Assembly: GCF_003097235.1 (NCBI RefSeq)
Contig: NZ_QEQQ01000001.1
Span: 372,001 to 436,000 of the forward strand
Direction of reading: 5' to 3'
DNA: 64,000 nt
Source: Pseudomonas sp. CC120222-01a
GTDB lineage: Bacteria; Pseudomonadota; Gammaproteobacteria; Pseudomonadales; Pseudomonadaceae
Shown: positions 1-9,058 of the stretch, in pieces
Numbering within the stretch: the stretch's first letter is position 1
How the letters are laid out: every line of letters begins with the position of its first letter
The notes under the pieces: model-generated
Database searches by the model: none
Seen by the model: the letters and a program-made list of their open reading frames with translations, nothing else
What the model was told of the DNA's origin: nothing
Made by a program: the position numbers and the translations under genes

Positions 1-1
1 C

Positions 2-124
2 GTGGCCATCGCCCGCTGGGAAAAGGACATCGACCTGGAACGTGCGCAGAACGTGCTCGATGGCAAACCCGGCTTCGCCCCGGCGCCACGCAAGCCAGCC
101 AACCCCCATCAACAGGAATTCTGA
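2..124 (+). CDS. C-terminal end of an unidentified protein (cut by window start)
   Basis: An open frame enters from the left edge and ends at TGA 122-124, giving 40 C-terminal residues (VAIARWEKDIDLERAQN... ending HQQEF). The codon use and G/C third positions match the neighbouring coding DNA, so this is probably the end of a real gene. It lies 44 bp upstream of a GntR regulator on the same strand and may be controlled by it. I do not recognise the family from this fragment. Confidence 0.6.
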   Translation: MAIARWEKDIDLERAQNVLDGKPGFAPAPRKPANPHQQEF

Positions 125-168
125 GCGAACGTGGCCGGCGTTGACGCCGGCCCTTCCAGGAGCGAAAC

Positions 169-873
169 GTGATCAGCTCATCGACCGTCGTCAACTCAGT
201 GGTGGAAAAACTGCGCCAGGCCCTGGCCCGTGGCCAGTGGCGCTCCGGCGACATGCTACCCGGCCAGCGCGAACTGGCCGAACAACTGGGCATCAGCCGC
301 CCCAGCCTGCGCGAAGCGGTGACCGTGCTGGAAACCCTGGGCCTGGTACGTGCACTGCCGGGCAAGGGGGTGCTGGTGCTCGATGCCGAGGCTGCGCCCC
401 AGGACCCGGCCAGCGAAAGCGCCGCAGCGGCCAGCCTGGCCGATGTACTGGAGCTGCGCTACACCCTCGAACCGTTCATCGTCGGCCTGGTCGCGCAATC
501 GGCCAACAGCCAGGACATCGGCCAGCTGCGCCTGACCCTGATGGACATGCGCGAAGCCCTGGAAGCTGATGACAGCGAAGCCGGGGTCAAGGCCTACATC
601 GCCTTCCACGAAGCGCTGTTCGCCTTGACCACCAACCCGATCTTCCAGAGCGTGGTGCAGCAGACTGGCAACGCCCTCAAGCAAAGCGCCAGCATGCTGC
701 GCAACTCGCCCGAGCACCTGGCCGCCCGGCTCAAGGAAAACGAAGCCGTGGTGCGCGCCATTCGCGAACGCAACAGCGCCCAGGCCAGCGCCCAGATGCG
801 CCAGCACATTCTTGCCGAAGGCGAGCGCATGGGCATTCAACTCAACATCCCGGACGACCAGCCCGGCCAATGA
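169..873 (+). CDS. GntR-family transcriptional regulator, FadR/FCD type
   Basis: A 234-residue DNA-binding repressor or activator. The N-terminus carries a winged helix (about residues 10-75) with the typical LAEQLGISRPSLREAV segment, followed by an all-helical FCD ligand domain (about 95-220) of the type that often binds a small carboxylate through a metal. The start is GTG at 169, with AGGAG at 158-162 at ideal spacing. It sits just after the truncated gene and 16 bp before a second GntR gene, so the two regulators are probably co-transcribed. The effector cannot be told from sequence. Confidence 0.9.
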   Translation: MISSSTVVNSVVEKLRQALARGQWRSGDMLPGQRELAEQLGISRPSLREAVTVLETLGLVRALPGKGVLVLDAEAAPQDPASESAAAASLADVLELRYTLEPFIVGLVAQSANSQDIGQLRLTLMDMREALEADDSEAGVKAYIAFHEALFALTTNPIFQSVVQQTGNALKQSASMLRNSPEHLAARLKENEAVVRAIRERNSAQASAQMRQHILAEGERMGIQLNIPDDQPGQ

Positions 874-889
874 CCCTTGGAGAGCGACC

Positions 890-1570
890 ATGACCGCCTG
901 CGCCCACGCCGCCCCCCGCCTGCCTGCCCTGCTCGCCGCCGGCGAGACTCGCCTGTCGGCCGAGCAGATCTACCCGCGCCTGTTCGACGCGATCCTCGAG
1001 CAGCGCCTGCCGCCTGGCAGCCTGTTGCCCGAACAGGCCCTGGGCAATGCCTTCGGGGTCAGCCGCACGGTGATCCGCCGGGTGCTCGGGCGCCTGTCGG
1101 ACCAACAAGTGGTGGTGCAGCGCCCCAGCCACACTGCCCACCTGGCTGCACCCGACCCCGAGCAGGCACGCCAGGTGCTCAGCGCCCGGCGCCTGGCCGA
1201 AACCACCCTGATCAGCCTGGCCGCGCAGCGTGCACGGCCCGTGCAGATCCGCCAGCTGCGCCAGCTGGTCGAGCGCGAGCGCCAGCACCATGAGCGCGGC
1301 GAGCGCTGCGCCGCCATCCGCCTGGGTGGCGAGTTTCACCTCAAGCTCGCCCAGGTAGCGGCCAATGAGCCGCTGGCGCGGTTTCTCAATGGCCTGGTGC
1401 CGATGACCTCGTTGATCATCGCCCGTTATGAATCGCCTTGCTGCGACCACTGCGCCTGGGAGGAACATGCGGCGATCATCGATGCTGTAGAAGCCGGTGA
1501 TGCGGGGGCGGCACTGGCGTTAATGCATGAGCACCTCGACCGCCTGGAAGACAAACTCGACCTCGACTGA
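890..1570 (+). CDS. Second GntR-family regulator with FCD domain
   Basis: 226 residues. A winged helix (about 15-80, including EQALGNAFGVSRTVIRRVL) is followed by an FCD-type helical domain with spaced His/Glu residues (GGEFHLKL, CAWEEHAAI) that usually bind a metal. The start was set at ATG 890 because GGAGAG lies just upstream at 879-884; a longer in-frame start at 812 would overlap the previous gene. The gene is a divergent relative of its upstream neighbour. A tandem pair of GntR regulators suggests two signals controlling one catabolic locus, which probably lies to the left of the window. Confidence 0.88.
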   Translation: MTACAHAAPRLPALLAAGETRLSAEQIYPRLFDAILEQRLPPGSLLPEQALGNAFGVSRTVIRRVLGRLSDQQVVVQRPSHTAHLAAPDPEQARQVLSARRLAETTLISLAAQRARPVQIRQLRQLVERERQHHERGERCAAIRLGGEFHLKLAQVAANEPLARFLNGLVPMTSLIIARYESPCCDHCAWEEHAAIIDAVEAGDAGAALALMHEHLDRLEDKLDLD

Positions 1571-1628
1571 GCCGGAGCCGCCCTATACTCGGATAACCAC
1601 CCAGCCTCTACCCCCGGGAGGCAGCCGA

Positions 1629-2693
1629 GTGAGCCGACGAGTCCTGGTTCTAGTGTGCCTCTTGCTGGCCATCGTCGGCTGCGCCGGCAAACGCCCGCCT
1701 GCCCCGCCCCCGCCGGCGGTGCTCGACCCTGCCGCCTGGCAGCGCATCGATCAGGAGCTGATCGAGGCTTCGGCCGGCGCCGCGGGCTCTGCCAACGACT
1801 ACGCACGGCGCTCGATGCGGGTATGGAAGGAGCAGGTGCAGCAACGCACCGAAAAAGACTTCATCCCCTGGTTCACCGGCTACTGGACCCAGCAGTGGCT
1901 GACCATGAAGGTCGCCTGGTACAAGCTCGACAGCGGCGAGGGCCGCGAGCCCGCGGAAAAGCGCCTGGCGCTGTACCTGCAGGAGCAGTACCACCAGCGG
2001 GTCATCGAACCGGTGGCCGAACAGATCAACCCCGAGGGCATCCGCGATCGTGCCTGCGAGCTGTATATACAGTTGTTCGGCCAGCAACTGCACGCCATCA
2101 TCCAGCGCTACAACGCCGCCCCCGAGCAAATCAGCCAACGCCTGAACCGCATCCCGGCCATCCACCTGGGGCCTCCGCCCGCCCGCAATGCCTCGCTGTA
2201 TGAGTTGTTGCGGGCCAAGTCGCTGGAGCAGCAACCGGCCTGGCTGGCGTTGCGTGACCACTTGCACAAGCAGGCCGCCAAAGGCCCCGGCAGAACCGAC
2301 GCGGGCTTGTCGTCGGTGGCGACTGATGCCAGCGAAAAAATCGGCGCCACCCTGGCCCCGCGCGGCATCGCCAGCGCCGTGGCCAGTGCCGTGGGCAAGG
2401 TGGCCGGGGCGATGATTTCGATTGTCTCGACCGGCTACGGCATCATGGCCCATAACCGTGACCAGCCACAGATGATCGAGCAGTTGCGGGTGATCCTGAA
2501 TGTGGCACTCAACCAGGAATGGCAGGAGCTGATGGAGAACCGCCAGAGCGGCGCCCTGGCGGGGGTGTACTACCTGTCTGGGCAGGTCGAGGACAGCCTG
2601 CTGGCCACTATGCCCCAGCCATCCATGGAACAGCAGACCGAACTGCGGCAAGCGCCGGCACAACAGGAGCCTTTGCTGATTCGCCTGCCTTAG
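1629..2693 (+). CDS. Putative lipoprotein of unknown function
   Basis: 354 residues. The N-terminus is a lipoprotein signal: two Arg, a hydrophobic stretch and the lipobox AIVG followed by Cys, then a Pro-rich linker (PPAPPPP). The rest is mostly helical and acidic/basic, with a small Gly/Ala-rich hydrophobic patch near residues 235-265 (ASAVASAVGKVAGAMISIVS) that could touch a membrane. GTG 1629 is chosen because GGGAGG lies 8-13 bp upstream and the lipobox is then correctly placed. No enzymatic motif was recognised. It is followed by a REP pair, consistent with the end of a transcript. Confidence 0.75.
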   Translation: MSRRVLVLVCLLLAIVGCAGKRPPAPPPPAVLDPAAWQRIDQELIEASAGAAGSANDYARRSMRVWKEQVQQRTEKDFIPWFTGYWTQQWLTMKVAWYKLDSGEGREPAEKRLALYLQEQYHQRVIEPVAEQINPEGIRDRACELYIQLFGQQLHAIIQRYNAAPEQISQRLNRIPAIHLGPPPARNASLYELLRAKSLEQQPAWLALRDHLHKQAAKGPGRTDAGLSSVATDASEKIGATLAPRGIASAVASAVGKVAGAMISIVSTGYGIMAHNRDQPQMIEQLRVILNVALNQEWQELMENRQSGALAGVYYLSGQVEDSLLATMPQPSMEQQTELRQAPAQQEPLLIRLP

Positions 2694-2702
2694 CCTCCTG
2701 TA

Positions 2703-2795
2703 CCGGCCCTTTCGCGGGCTTGCCCGCTCCCACAGGTATTGCACAGGCCTTGCTGCAGTGGAAATCTTGTGGGAGCGGGCGAGCCCGCGAAAGGG
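2703..2795. repeat. REP element pair (inverted)
   Basis: Two GC-rich units in opposite orientation, 2703-2735 and 2766-2795, share the core TTCGCGGGC..GCCCGCTCCCACA. This is the P. putida-type REP sequence, seen twice more as pairs in the window. Each unit can fold on itself and the pair can fold as one long hairpin, lying between the lipoprotein gene and the convergent PACE gene. Confidence 0.9.
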
Positions 2796-2810
2796 ACAGG
2801 GCATGTCACC

Positions 2811-3239
2811 TCAGGCGGCGGCCATGGCCGAAGTCGGCAAGCCAAAGATCCGGTCGAACGCCCAGTTGTAGGCGAAGGTGTAGCACGGGATCAGAACGAT
2901 GAACGCCAGGTCCACCAGAAACGCCTCCAGCAGGCTCATGTCCAGCCACCAGGCAATCAGCGGAATCAGGTACACCACCAAGGTCAGCTGGAAACCGACG
3001 GCATGCGCCACCCGCCGCGCCACGCTGCGTCCACGCTTGGCCTGGCGGCTCTCCCAGTACTCGAACAGGCTGTTGTAGATCAGGTTCCAGAGCATGGCGA
3101 TGGTGGTGATCATCACCGCCAGCGGCCCGGTGTGCGAAGCCTGGGTGTCCGACAGGTAGGCCAGCCCCAGCGTCGACATGCACAGGCCGATCAGTTCATA
3201 GAAGGTCACGTAGACCAGTTTGCGTTTGACGCCCTGCAC
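2811..3239 (-). CDS. PACE-family multidrug/biocide efflux transporter
   Basis: A 142-residue inner-membrane protein with four predicted membrane segments arranged as two tandem two-helix units (about residues 10-30, 38-60, 82-102, 108-130). This is the layout of the Proteobacterial Antimicrobial Compound Efflux family (AceI type, about 150 residues). Conserved features visible are the acidic residue in the first helix of each repeat and the NLIYNSLFEYWE stretch. Family members export chlorhexidine and short-chain diamines using the proton gradient. A LysR regulator diverges from it, as is usual for PACE genes. Confidence 0.9.
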   Translation of the reverse strand: MQGVKRKLVYVTFYELIGLCMSTLGLAYLSDTQASHTGPLAVMITTIAMLWNLIYNSLFEYWESRQAKRGRSVARRVAHAVGFQLTLVVYLIPLIAWWLDMSLLEAFLVDLAFIVLIPCYTFAYNWAFDRIFGLPTSAMAAA

Positions 3240-3245
3240 GGGTTA

Positions 3246-3270
3246 CCTCATGTGTCGAAATGCGATGAGG
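3246..3270. promoter_or_regulatory. Inverted repeat in the PACE/LysR divergent promoter region
   Basis: CCTCAT (3246-3251) and ATGAGG (3265-3270) form a 6-bp dyad with a 13-bp spacer, just upstream of the PACE start. Its size and place fit a LysR-type operator, and the neighbouring regulator is the obvious candidate ligand. A TTGACA hexamer (3292-3297 region) lies between the dyad and the LysR gene. This is inference from position only. Confidence 0.4.
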
Positions 3271-3339
3271 CGCAAGGATGATTCAATCCGCTTGACAGAA
3301 AAAGTCAGCAGCTTTCAGATTGATTGACAGGAGGCTGCC

Positions 3340-4218
3340 ATGAATTTTTCCAGCGACAACATCCAGCTGTTTCTCGCCGTGCTCGACCGCGGTTCGTTTT
3401 CCGCCGCTGCCCGCGCCCTGCAGCGCGTGCCCTCGGCGGTGAGCATGGCCATCGGCAACCTTGAAGCCGAACTGGGCTACACCTTGTTCGAGCGCGGCTC
3501 ACGGGAGGTCCGCGCCACCGCCCAGGCCCTGGCACTGGAACCCCATGCACGGCTGATCGCCGAACAGCTGGGCCTGCTGCAGGTGCATGCACTGGAGCTT
3601 TCCCAAGGGCTGGAAAGCAGCCTGACCCTTGCCGTTGTCCCGGATATCGACCATCGCCCGCTGCTGGCGGCCATTGCCAGCCTCGGTGCACGCTACCCGC
3701 TGCTCGACATCCAGCTGCTCAGCGCCCCGCAGGAAGAAGCCCTGCACCTGCTCGACAGCGGCCGCGCCGACCTGTGCGTGGCCTTTGCCGGCCTGCAGGT
3801 CGATGCCCGCCGCAGCTTCCAGCACATCGGCATGGAGTCGCTGGTGGCCACTTTGTCGCCGGGTCACCCGGCCCTGCTCGAGGACCGAATCCACTACCTC
3901 GAAGACTTGGTCAATGTGCGCCAGATCCTGGTGCGCAGCCGCGACCTGCCGCTGCTTGATCCGCGCCCGTTGATCGGCGCCACGCACTGGTCCACCGACA
4001 GTTTCGACCTGGCCCTGCAGATGGTCGAAGCCGGCCTTGGCTGGGGTGATCTGCCACTGGCCCGGGTCGCGCCACTCATCGATGCCGGGCGTTTGGTGCG
4101 CCTGCAATTTCACAACACGCGCAACGAACTGCAGCTGCCGATCCACGCCTTCTGGCGCAAGCAGCAACCTCTGCGCCAAGGCGCGCGCCTGCTGATCGAC
4201 CTGATGGCCACCGGCTGA
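3340..4218 (+). CDS. LysR-family transcriptional regulator (AceR-like by context)
   Basis: 292 residues. An N-terminal winged helix (about 1-60, FLAVLDRGSFSAAARALQ..PSAVSMAIGNLE) is followed by a two-lobed periplasmic-binding-like effector domain from about residue 90. ATG 3340 has a strong AGGAGG Shine-Dalgarno at about 3330. It is transcribed away from the PACE pump gene, the usual arrangement for a LysR activator of its pump. The inducing compound (diamine or biguanide in the studied AceR) is inferred from the family only. Confidence 0.92.
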   Translation: MNFSSDNIQLFLAVLDRGSFSAAARALQRVPSAVSMAIGNLEAELGYTLFERGSREVRATAQALALEPHARLIAEQLGLLQVHALELSQGLESSLTLAVVPDIDHRPLLAAIASLGARYPLLDIQLLSAPQEEALHLLDSGRADLCVAFAGLQVDARRSFQHIGMESLVATLSPGHPALLEDRIHYLEDLVNVRQILVRSRDLPLLDPRPLIGATHWSTDSFDLALQMVEAGLGWGDLPLARVAPLIDAGRLVRLQFHNTRNELQLPIHAFWRKQQPLRQGARLLIDLMATG

Positions 4219-4261
4219 TCCACCGTCCGTCGACCTGAACCAAAGAAAATAGGTAAGTGTT

Positions 4262-4288
4262 TCAACCTTTTACCGGCCAAGCCGATAT
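4262..4288 (+). promoter_or_regulatory. Candidate FliA (sigma-28) promoter for the chemoreceptor
   Basis: TCAA at 4262-4265 and GCCGATAT at 4281-4288 are separated by 15 bp, the spacing of the flagellar sigma-28 consensus (TAAA-N15-GCCGATAA). It lies about 75 bp upstream of the chemoreceptor start, so the gene would be expressed with the motility regulon. This is a pattern match only. Confidence 0.6.
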
Positions 4289-4361
4289 GCCAGGAGACAG
4301 GCCCCGCCATCGCGCCACAAGCGCGCGGCGCCCTCCCCTCCATGGCTCAAGGTCTCGAAAC

Positions 4362-6248
4362 ATGAACCTGAAATTTCGCCACAAGATCCTCCTCAGCGCC
4401 TGCGGTGTCGTGGTGCTGGCCTTTGCGCTGTTCACGCTCTACAACGATTATCTGCAACGCAACACCCTTCGCCAGAACATCGAATCGTCCGTGCAACAAG
4501 CTGGCGCGCTGACCGCCAGCAGCGTGCAGAACTGGATGAGCGGGCGCATTCTGGTGCTGGAGAACCTGGCGCAGGACATTGCCGAACAAGGGGCAGGAGA
4601 GACCCTGGGGGGGCTGATTGAGCAGCCTTCCTACACGCGAAACTTCCTTTTCACCTACCTGGGCCAGGCAAACGGTGTGTTCACCCAGCGCCCAGACACG
4701 CAGATGCCGGCCGGCTACGACCCCCGTCAGCGGCCGTGGTACAGCAGCGCGGTCAGCGCCGGCCAGACCGTGCTCACCGCCCCCTACCAGGGCGCCGTCG
4801 GTGGCCTGATGGTGACCATCGCGGTACCGGTGAAAAGCAAGCGCAACGGCGAGTTGATCGGCGTGGTAGGTGGCGACCTGACCCTCGACACCCTGGTCGA
4901 GATCATCAACTCGGTCGACTTCGGCGGCATCGGCCACGCCTTCCTCGCCGACAGCAGTGGCCAGGTGATCGTCAGCCCGGACAAGGACCAGCTGATGAAG
5001 AACCTCAAGGACATCTACCCCGGCAGCGGCCTGCGCGTGACGGCCGGCATGCAGGACGTCACCCTCAACGGCGAGGAACGGCTGATCTCCTTCGCCCCGG
5101 TCGCCGGCCTGCCGTCGGCGCAGTGGTACATCGGCCTGTCGATCGACAAGGACAAGGCCTACGCCGCCATCAGCCAGTTCCGCACCTCGGCGATCATCGC
5201 CATGCTCATTGCCGTGGTCGCCATCGCCGTGCTGCTCGGCCTGCTGATCCCGGTGCTGATGCGCCCGCTGACCACCATGGGCCGCGCAATGCGCGACATC
5301 GCCGAAGGTGAAGGCGACCTGACCCGCCGCCTCGACGTGCAGCACAAGGACGAATTCGGCGAGCTGGCCAGCTCGTTCAACCGCTTCGTCGAGCGTATCC
5401 ACACCTCGATCAGCGAAGTGTCTTCGGCTACCCGCCTGGTGCACGACCTGTCGGAGAAAGTGGTCAATGCCTCCAACGCCTCGATCATCGGCTCCGAAGA
5501 ACAGAGCATGCGCACCAACAGCGTGGCCGCGGCCATCAACCAGCTGGGCGCTGCGACCCAGGAGATCGCCCGCAATGCGGCCGATGCCTCGCAACATGCC
5601 AGCGGCGCCAGTGACCAGGCCCATGGCGGCCGTGAGGTGGTCGAGCAGGCGATCAACGCCATGACCGCGCTGTCCCAGCGCATCAGCGAGTCGTGCGAAC
5701 AGATCGAAACCCTCAATGCCAGCACCGACGAGATCGGCAAGATCCTCGACGTGATCAAGGGCATTTCCCAGCAGACCAACCTGCTGGCGCTCAACGCCGC
5801 CATCGAAGCCGCCCGTGCCGGTGAGGCCGGGCGCGGCTTTGCCGTGGTTGCCGACGAGGTCCGCAACCTGGCACACCGCACCCAGGAATCGGCCGAAGAA
5901 ATCCACCGCATGATCACCAGCCTGCAAGTAGGCTCGCGCGAGGCGGTGCACACCATGAACACCAGCCAGGTATCGAGCGAACAGACCGTGCAGGTGGCCA
6001 ACCAGGCCGGCGAACGCCTGGCCAGCGTGACCCAGCGCATCGGCGAAATCGACGGCATGAACCAGTCGGTGGCCACGGCGACCGAGGAACAGACGGCAGT
6101 GGTCGAGAGCCTCAACCTGGACATCACCCAGATCAACGCGCTCAACCAGCAAGGGGTGGAGAACCTCAACCAGACCCTGCAGCATTGCGATGCCCTGGCG
6201 CAGCAGGCCGGGCGCCTGAAGCAGCTGGTGGGCAGCTTCCGCATCTGA
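4362..6248 (+). CDS. Methyl-accepting chemotaxis protein, amino-acid-type dCache sensor
   Basis: 628 residues: membrane helix (about 9-29), periplasmic double-Cache domain (about 35-270), second helix (about 275-298), HAMP (about 300-352) and a cytoplasmic signalling domain with the invariant hairpin tip around [19 protein letters not shown]. The sensor carries the amino-acid-binding signature: Y119, R124, W126, Y127, Y142 and D172, aligned with the Pseudomonas PctA-type receptors. It probably steers cells toward L-amino acids or GABA. ATG 4362 puts the first helix at the N-terminus; an in-frame start at 4257 has no ribosome site. A FliA-like promoter lies upstream. Confidence 0.93.
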   Translation: MNLKFRHKILLSACGVVVLAFALFTLYNDYLQRNTLRQNIESSVQQAGALTASSVQNWMSGRILVLENLAQDIAEQGAGETLGGLIEQPSYTRNFLFTYLGQANGVFTQRPDTQMPAGYDPRQRPWYSSAVSAGQTVLTAPYQGAVGGLMVTIAVPVKSKRNGELIGVVGGDLTLDTLVEIINSVDFGGIGHAFLADSSGQVIVSPDKDQLMKNLKDIYPGSGLRVTAGMQDVTLNGEERLISFAPVAGLPSAQWYIGLSIDKDKAYAAISQFRTSAIIAMLIAVVAIAVLLGLLIPVLMRPLTTMGRAMRDIAEGEGDLTRRLDVQHKDEFGELASSFNRFVERIHTSISEVSSATRLVHDLSEKVVNASNASIIGSEEQSMRTNSVAAAINQLGAATQEIARNAADASQHASGASDQAHGGREVVEQAINAMTALSQRISESCEQIETLNASTDEIGKILDVIKGISQQTNLLALNAAIEAARAGEAGRGFAVVADEVRNLAHRTQESAEEIHRMITSLQVGSREAVHTMNTSQVSSEQTVQVANQAGERLASVTQRIGEIDGMNQSVATATEEQTAVVESLNLDITQINALNQQGVENLNQTLQHCDALAQQAGRLKQLVGSFRI

Positions 6249-6255
6249 TGCAGCG

Positions 6256-6283
6256 CCCCTCGTCGGCGCTCGCCGACGAGGGG
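6256..6283. terminator. Hairpin between convergent chemoreceptor and transporter genes
   Basis: CCCCTCGTCGG (6256-6266) pairs perfectly with CCGACGAGGGG (6273-6283) around a 6-nt loop. It sits 8 bp after the chemoreceptor stop and just before the stop of the convergent transporter, so it probably serves both. There is no long T run on either side, so termination may be weak. Confidence 0.6.
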
Positions 6284-6291
6284 ATTGCGCG

Positions 6292-7356
6292 CTAGGCGGC
6301 CACCGCCTGGCCGCTCCTGCCCCGCCGCACCCAGGCCAGCAACACCGCCGCCATCAGCACAAAGCCCAGATAGCCGAACAGCGGATACACCTCGCCCACC
6401 AGGCTGATGAACCCCACCAGGCTGCAGACGAACGCCGCCACCCCGGTGACCACCGAACCCCAGCGGAACTTCGCCGTGCCCGCCGGCAGCAGCCGCGACA
6501 GGAACGAGAACAGCGTGCCCACCGCCGTGTTGACGATCATGCCGAAGATGATCAGGCACATCACCACGCCCAGCAGCGGCGACACTTCATTGGCAATCGA
6601 CAGCATCGGCATGGGCAAGTCGGCCACGCTGTCCAGGCGCGACAACAGCCCGGCACTCATCACCAGCATCAGCAAGCCCAGCGCAGCGCCCCCGAGCAGG
6701 CCGCCCCATACTGCGGCCTTCTCGCCCTTGGCCGAGCCGCCGAGGATCGCCAGGATCGGTGCCCCGGCAACGATGTTGTAGGACACATACAAAAACGCCC
6801 CGAGCAACCAGTGCCGGGTGCCCGCCTGCTGCTGGCTGGCCAGCTGGTCGAGCGCGGCAAGGCTCTGCCCGCGGGTGAACACCGCGTACAGGGCAATCGC
6901 CGAGGCCACCAGGATCAGCAACGGGGTAATGGCACCAATGGCGACGATGACCTTGCGCACATCCAGGCACACGATCGCCACCACCAGCAGCGTCACCAGC
7001 ACGCTGCCGGTCAGTGCCGGAATGCCGAACTGCTGCTCCAGCAATGCTCCACCACCGGCCAGCATGACCACGGTCACGGCGAACATGAAGAAGGTGATCA
7101 GCCAATCGACGAACAAGCCCAGATGGCGCCCGCAGATGGCCTGGATCACATCCTTGTGCGAAGTGGCGCGCTGGCGGTTGCCCAGCCCGGCGAGGGCCAT
7201 GCCGAGGAAGGTGAACAGCGCCGCGCTGACCAGGGCGCCCAACAGCCCCCAGAGGCCGAAGTCGACGAAGAACAACAGCAGTTCCCGCCCGGACGCAAAG
7301 CCCGCCCCCACGATCACGCCGACGAAGGCCCCGGCGATCTTCAGTTGTTCTTGCAT
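6292..7356 (-). CDS. YkvI-like membrane transporter
   Basis: A 354-residue polytopic protein with about ten hydrophobic segments. The first carries the GAFVGVIVGAGFASGRE motif typical of YkvI-like members of the amino-acid/APC-type (LeuT-fold) transporters. It is the last gene of a three-gene minus-strand set with RidA and a FAD oxidoreductase, so it probably imports the amine or amino acid that the oxidase acts on. The substrate is unknown. ATG 7356 follows a 60-bp gap after ridA, and the three genes are likely one operon. Confidence 0.82.
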   Translation of the reverse strand: MQEQLKIAGAFVGVIVGAGFASGRELLLFFVDFGLWGLLGALVSAALFTFLGMALAGLGNRQRATSHKDVIQAICGRHLGLFVDWLITFFMFAVTVVMLAGGGALLEQQFGIPALTGSVLVTLLVVAIVCLDVRKVIVAIGAITPLLILVASAIALYAVFTRGQSLAALDQLASQQQAGTRHWLLGAFLYVSYNIVAGAPILAILGGSAKGEKAAVWGGLLGGAALGLLMLVMSAGLLSRLDSVADLPMPMLSIANEVSPLLGVVMCLIIFGMIVNTAVGTLFSFLSRLLPAGTAKFRWGSVVTGVAAFVCSLVGFISLVGEVYPLFGYLGFVLMAAVLLAWVRRGRSGQAVAA

Positions 7357-7416
7357 GTGAACCTCTGGTTATTGTTGTTGTGGCCCCACAGGGCTTGGCC
7401 GCGAACTGCGGCTGGC

Positions 7417-7794
7417 TCAGCCTTCGCCGACGAATGCCTGCACTTCGATCTCCACATCCACGCCCAGCGCCAACGCCGACGCCACGGTCGAACGCACCGG
7501 CAGCGCGGCGCCGAAGAACGCTTTGTAGACCTCGTTGAAACCGGCGAAGTGGTCCATCGACGACAGCCACACCGTCACCTTGACCACCTGGTCGAAGCGC
7601 GCCCCGCACGCCTCCAGGCTCTCGGCGATGCGTTCGCAGGCGGCGCGGGTCTGGGCCTGGATATCACCGCGCACCACCTCGCCAGCGGGGCTCATCGGCA
7701 CCTGGCCAGACAGGAACAGGAAACCGCCCGCCTTCACCGCACGGGAAAACGGGAACGGCAAGCTGCTAGGGAAACGCTGGATCTGATTGCTCAT
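7417..7794 (-). CDS. RidA-family enamine/imine deaminase
   Basis: 125 residues, the usual RidA (YjgF/YER057c/UK114) length. Visible family features are LFLSGQVP, the helix with TRAACERIAESLEACG, and the strand KVTVWLSSMDHFAGFNEVY. RidA hydrolyses reactive enamine/imine intermediates released by PLP or flavin enzymes. It lies 18 bp downstream of a FAD amine/amino-acid oxidase gene, exactly where such a detoxifying step is needed. The C-terminus (VEIEVQAFVGEG) contains the usual strand but lacks the usual Arg at the active site of archetypal RidA, so it may be of the Rid2-7 subgroups. Confidence 0.9.
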   Translation of the reverse strand: MSNQIQRFPSSLPFPFSRAVKAGGFLFLSGQVPMSPAGEVVRGDIQAQTRAACERIAESLEACGARFDQVVKVTVWLSSMDHFAGFNEVYKAFFGAALPVRSTVASALALGVDVEIEVQAFVGEG

Positions 7795-7812
7795 GACAAA
7801 CTCCTTTCAGGG

Positions 7813-8943
7813 TTACTGGAAACGTGCCGGGGACAGGCGCTCGGGCGCCACCCCCTGGGCGGTCAGGCTCGGGCACAACGCTTGCCCGAGCAGCAAGTCG
7901 GCGGCCAGGCGTGAAGCACCGGCTGCCGACTGGATACCATAGCCACCTTGCGCCGCCAGCCAGAAGAACGCCGGCATCTGCCGATCGAAACCGATCACCA
8001 GGTCGCCGTCGGCGACGAACGAACGCAAGCCCGCCCAGGTGTGGCTGGGGCGGCGGATGGACAGTGACGTCATGGCCTCGATGTTGTAGATGCCCAGGGC
8101 GATATCGAGCTCCTCGGGGGCGGCATCCTGAGGCTCGACCGGGTCGGCATTGGCCGGTGAGCCCAGCAGTTGGCCGGCGTCGGGCTTGAAGTAGAAGCTC
8201 TCGTCGACACCAATCACCGCTGGCCAACGGGCAAAGTCCTGGTCGGCCGGGCCAGGGAAGGTGAACGCACTGCGCCGGCACGGCTGCAGGCCGACGCGGG
8301 CCACGCCACACTGATCGGCCACCCGGTCAGCCCAGGCACCGGCGGCATTGACCAGGGTGTGCGCCAGCAGTTGGCTGCCATCGGCCAGCTCCACCTGCCA
8401 CAGCTCATCGACGTAGCGGGCCCGGAGCAGTTCGGCGTTGCAGCGCAACTCGCCACCGGCAGCACGGTAGCCACGCAGGAAGCCCTGGTGCAGGGCGTGC
8501 ACGTCAAGGTCCATGGCGCCCGGCTCATGCACCGCACCGGCCAGGCTGTCGGCGTTCAGGCTGGGGACCAGCGCCAGCGCCGCGTCGCGGTCGAGCAGGC
8601 TGACCGCTGTGCCGTTGGCCAGGTTCTGCGCGTGGGTGTGTTCAAGCAGCTCGCGTTGTTCATGGCTGGCGACATACAGGCAGCCCCGCGGTTCGAGCAA
8701 CGGGTGCTCGCAGAAACCTGCTGGCGGCGCTTCGTAGAAGGCTCGGCTGGCGCGGGTCAGGGCCTGGATCTGCGGTGTTCCGTAGGCCTCCATGAACATC
8801 GCGGCCGAGCGCCCGGTCGAGTGGTAGCCCGGTTGCGTTTCGCGTTCGAGCAACAGCACGCGGCGCTCACCGGCCAGGCGATAGCCCAGCGAGGCACCAG
8901 CGATACCGGCGCCGATGATCAGGGTGTCGTAGATCTGGGTCAT
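7813..8943 (-). CDS. FAD-dependent amine/D-amino-acid oxidoreductase (DAO family)
   Basis: 376 residues. The N-terminus has a Rossmann dinucleotide fold, IIGAGIAGASLGYRLAG, and an acidic end of strand 2 (LLLERE). The second FAD motif (GYHSTGRSAAMF) and a C-terminal GGYGIQSAAGASRLAADLL segment complete the DAO/glycine-oxidase fold. The probable reaction is oxidative deamination of a D-amino acid or amine to an imine, which the adjacent RidA would hydrolyse. ATG 8943 has GGAG 5 bp upstream; an earlier in-frame start (8970) would run into the promoter repeats. It diverges from an XRE-cupin regulator. Confidence 0.9.
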   Translation of the reverse strand: MTQIYDTLIIGAGIAGASLGYRLAGERRVLLLERETQPGYHSTGRSAAMFMEAYGTPQIQALTRASRAFYEAPPAGFCEHPLLEPRGCLYVASHEQRELLEHTHAQNLANGTAVSLLDRDAALALVPSLNADSLAGAVHEPGAMDLDVHALHQGFLRGYRAAGGELRCNAELLRARYVDELWQVELADGSQLLAHTLVNAAGAWADRVADQCGVARVGLQPCRRSAFTFPGPADQDFARWPAVIGVDESFYFKPDAGQLLGSPANADPVEPQDAAPEELDIALGIYNIEAMTSLSIRRPSHTWAGLRSFVADGDLVIGFDRQMPAFFWLAAQGGYGIQSAAGASRLAADLLLGQALCPSLTAQGVAPERLSPARFQ

Positions 8944-8971
8944 GCACGCTCCTGCTGCGCGAATTATCATT

Positions 8972-8997
8972 TATGAGAATTCTAATATATGAGAATT
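8972..8997. promoter_or_regulatory. Direct-repeat operator between the oxidase operon and its regulator
   Basis: Two exact copies of TATGAGAATT lie at 8972-8981 and 8988-8997, 16 bp start to start, in an AT-rich patch between divergent genes. The sequence between them contains TAATAT (8983-8988), which could be the -10 for the rightward gene. An XRE-cupin regulator binding here could control both directions. Confidence 0.6.
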
Positions 8998-9058
8998 TCG
9001 GAACATGCAAGCGCGCGAGTTAAGATGCGCGACCCATGACGTATGCCGAGACCCGCGA

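Noticed and set aside
2703..2795. Long GC-rich inverted repeats as insertion-sequence ends
   Set aside because: They match the P. putida REP form, occur as closely spaced pairs, and enclose no transposase.
4347..6185. 612-codon minus-strand open frame opposite the chemoreceptor
   Set aside because: A shadow of high-GC codon use; the plus strand encodes a complete chemoreceptor.
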